DNA of 64,000 nt from Planobispora rosea (GTDB lineage: Bacteria > Actinomycetota > Actinomycetes > Streptosporangiales > Streptosporangiaceae): NCBI RefSeq assembly GCF_014648175.1, contig NZ_BMQP01000002.1, positions 1 through 64,000 on the forward strand. Direction: 5' to 3'. Below are positions 63,083-64,000 of this stretch, piece by piece. Position 1 is the stretch's first letter, and the number at the start of each line of letters is the position of its first letter. The notes under the pieces were generated by a model. The model saw only the letters and a list, made by a program, of their open reading frames with translations. It was not told the origin of the DNA and did no database searches. The position numbers and the translations under genes are program-made.

Positions 63083-64000
63083 CTGCTGACTCCAGTGTCG
63101 TGATGGGCGAACATCGAAAGATGGGAGCGCAGCGACGGGGCGGCCTGGGCGGTCCACCACTCGTCGGGGACCTCCACCGTCTCCACCGCCACGCCCCGCG
63201 CCCCCAGCAGGACCCGCAGGGAGGTGACCGCGGTGGAGGGCAGGCTCAGCACCCGCTGCTCGGCGGCCAGCCCGCGCAGGGTCATCTCGGCGGGCACCCC
63301 GCCGTCGTAGACGGTGATCCCGGGCTGCTCCCGGACCCGGGCCAGGTCCTGGGGATCCTCCCTCCGGTGCGGGAAGTAGGCGACCGGCCCGTCCGAGCCG
63401 AGACCGGCCAGCCAGGTGAAGTAGCGGTCGCGGTGGATGAGGCCGTTGCGGACCAGCGAGGTGCCCAGGACGACGGTGCGCTCCTCGGGGCGGGGCCGGC
63501 GCAGCGGCTGGGAGCGCAGCCAGGCGAACTCGTGGGTGACCAGCTCGGCCCCGGTGTCCCGGACGGCCCGCGCCAGCGCGTCGGGCACCGGCAGCGCGGT
63601 GAAGATCGACAGTTTGCCGGAGCGGGCGGCCAGCCGGAGCCGGAGACCGGCCGCGACGCCCAGCACGGTCCGCAGCGGCCCGGCGGTGGCGCGGGCCCGC
63701 AGCAGCGGCGCCCCCACGCGCCCGGAGAGCAGTTCCAGGAGCCTGATCGTGGCCAGCCCGTCATCGACGATCACGACGCGGCGCGGGAAGGCGGTGATCC
63801 AGGCGAGCTGGACCTTCCCGGAGAAGGCGTCGCCGACCACCCAGGTCGTGTGCCGCCCGGGCCGCGGCATGTCCGGCTCGGGCTCGGCCAGTTCCAGGCC
63901 CTCCGGCAGGGAGAGCCGCCCCAGTTCCCGCCGGGTGACGGCGAGCGGGCGCAGCTTCGCCCGGGGCAGCAGTCTGGTCCGGGCGCCCAGCAGTCCCGCG
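63079..64000 (-). CDS. Putative sialyltransferase-like protein (5' end beyond window)
   Basis: At least 307 codons; the frame stays open to the right edge, so the start is outside (an internal Met at 63870 is probably not the start). Motifs VVIVDDGLATIRL, AYFPHRREDP and SLPSTAVTSLRVLLG fit the DDG, HP and Ser/Thr motifs of GT52/GT80-type sialyltransferases, in the right order. There is no membrane helix in the visible part. The stop overlaps the DUF6716-type gene by four bases, so the two are co-translated. The family assignment is by motif only. Confidence 0.7.
   Translation of the reverse strand, partial: AGLLGARTRLLPRAKLRPLAVTRRELGRLSLPEGLELAEPEPDMPRPGRHTTWVVGDAFSGKVQLAWITAFPRRVVIVDDGLATIRLLELLSGRVGAPLLRARATAGPLRTVLGVAAGLRLRLAARSGKLSIFTALPVPDALARAVRDTGAELVTHEFAWLRSQPLRRPRPEERTVVLGTSLVRNGLIHRDRYFTWLAGLGSDGPVAYFPHRREDPQDLARVREQPGITVYDGGVPAEMTLRGLAAEQRVLSLPSTAVTSLRVLLGARGVAVETVEVPDEWWTAQAAPSLRSHLSMFAHHDTGVSS

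Overview
The window is high-GC actinomycete DNA. Genes have GC-rich third positions, GGAGG-type ribosome sites, many GTG and TTG starts, and 1- or 4-base overlaps inside operons. A complete Entner-Doudoroff operon (zwf-edd-glk-eda), orphan sugar ABC cassettes lacking an ATPase, a separate MsiK-type ATPase and a nonulosonic-acid wall-glycan locus together suggest a Streptosporangiaceae-like organism (Nonomuraea/Streptosporangium type). That placement is inference; there is no rRNA or marker gene here. I see no tRNA, rRNA, CRISPR array, intact insertion sequence or prophage.

Left part (1-18.3 kb): a cut secreted protein; a CBS-pair protein; a sugar ABC cassette (binding protein and two permeases, minus strand); catalase; ChaB-like and small membrane proteins. 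A ROK repressor then faces the zwf-edd-glk-eda operon across a shared promoter with a palindromic operator. After it come a TIGR03118-type secreted protein, a DksA/TraR zinc-finger protein, a small P-loop ATPase, membrane proteins and an ArsR-type regulator.

Middle part (18.7-46.8 kb): a large secreted protein with ten 45-60-residue repeats behind a beta-rich N-terminal domain; an Lrp regulator divergent from a fused indolepyruvate ferredoxin oxidoreductase; a PfkB kinase with a LacI regulator; an MsiK-like ATPase; a beta-helix protein; and a maltodextrin system. That system has a binding protein, two permeases, an alpha-glucosidase and a second LacI regulator on the minus strand, facing a secreted amylase-pullulanase and a secreted alpha-amylase on the plus strand. 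The two LacI genes share 226 of 227 bases over their DNA-binding region, and TTGCnGCAA-like palindromes occur at the sugar promoters. I infer one starch/maltodextrin regulon: extracellular depolymerisation, uptake energised by the separate ATPase, intracellular hydrolysis to glucose, then glucokinase and the Entner-Doudoroff route.

Right part (46.8-64 kb): an XRE regulator with a flavodoxin-fold oxidoreductase, an esterase, a membrane Ser/Thr kinase, a small ribbon-helix-helix-like gene coupled to an SRPBCC protein, a Nudix hydrolase, a putative lipoprotein and a small hydrophilic protein. From 54.8 kb to the right edge lies a nonulosonic-acid (sialic-acid or Kdn-like) locus. It contains a three-domain fusion of CMP-sugar synthetase, HAD phosphatase and NeuB-type synthase, a family 2 glycosyltransferase, a polysialyltransferase-like protein and two further putative glycosyltransferases. 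An RtcB RNA ligase sits inside the locus. The locus probably makes a teichulosonic-acid-like wall polymer and continues beyond the window.
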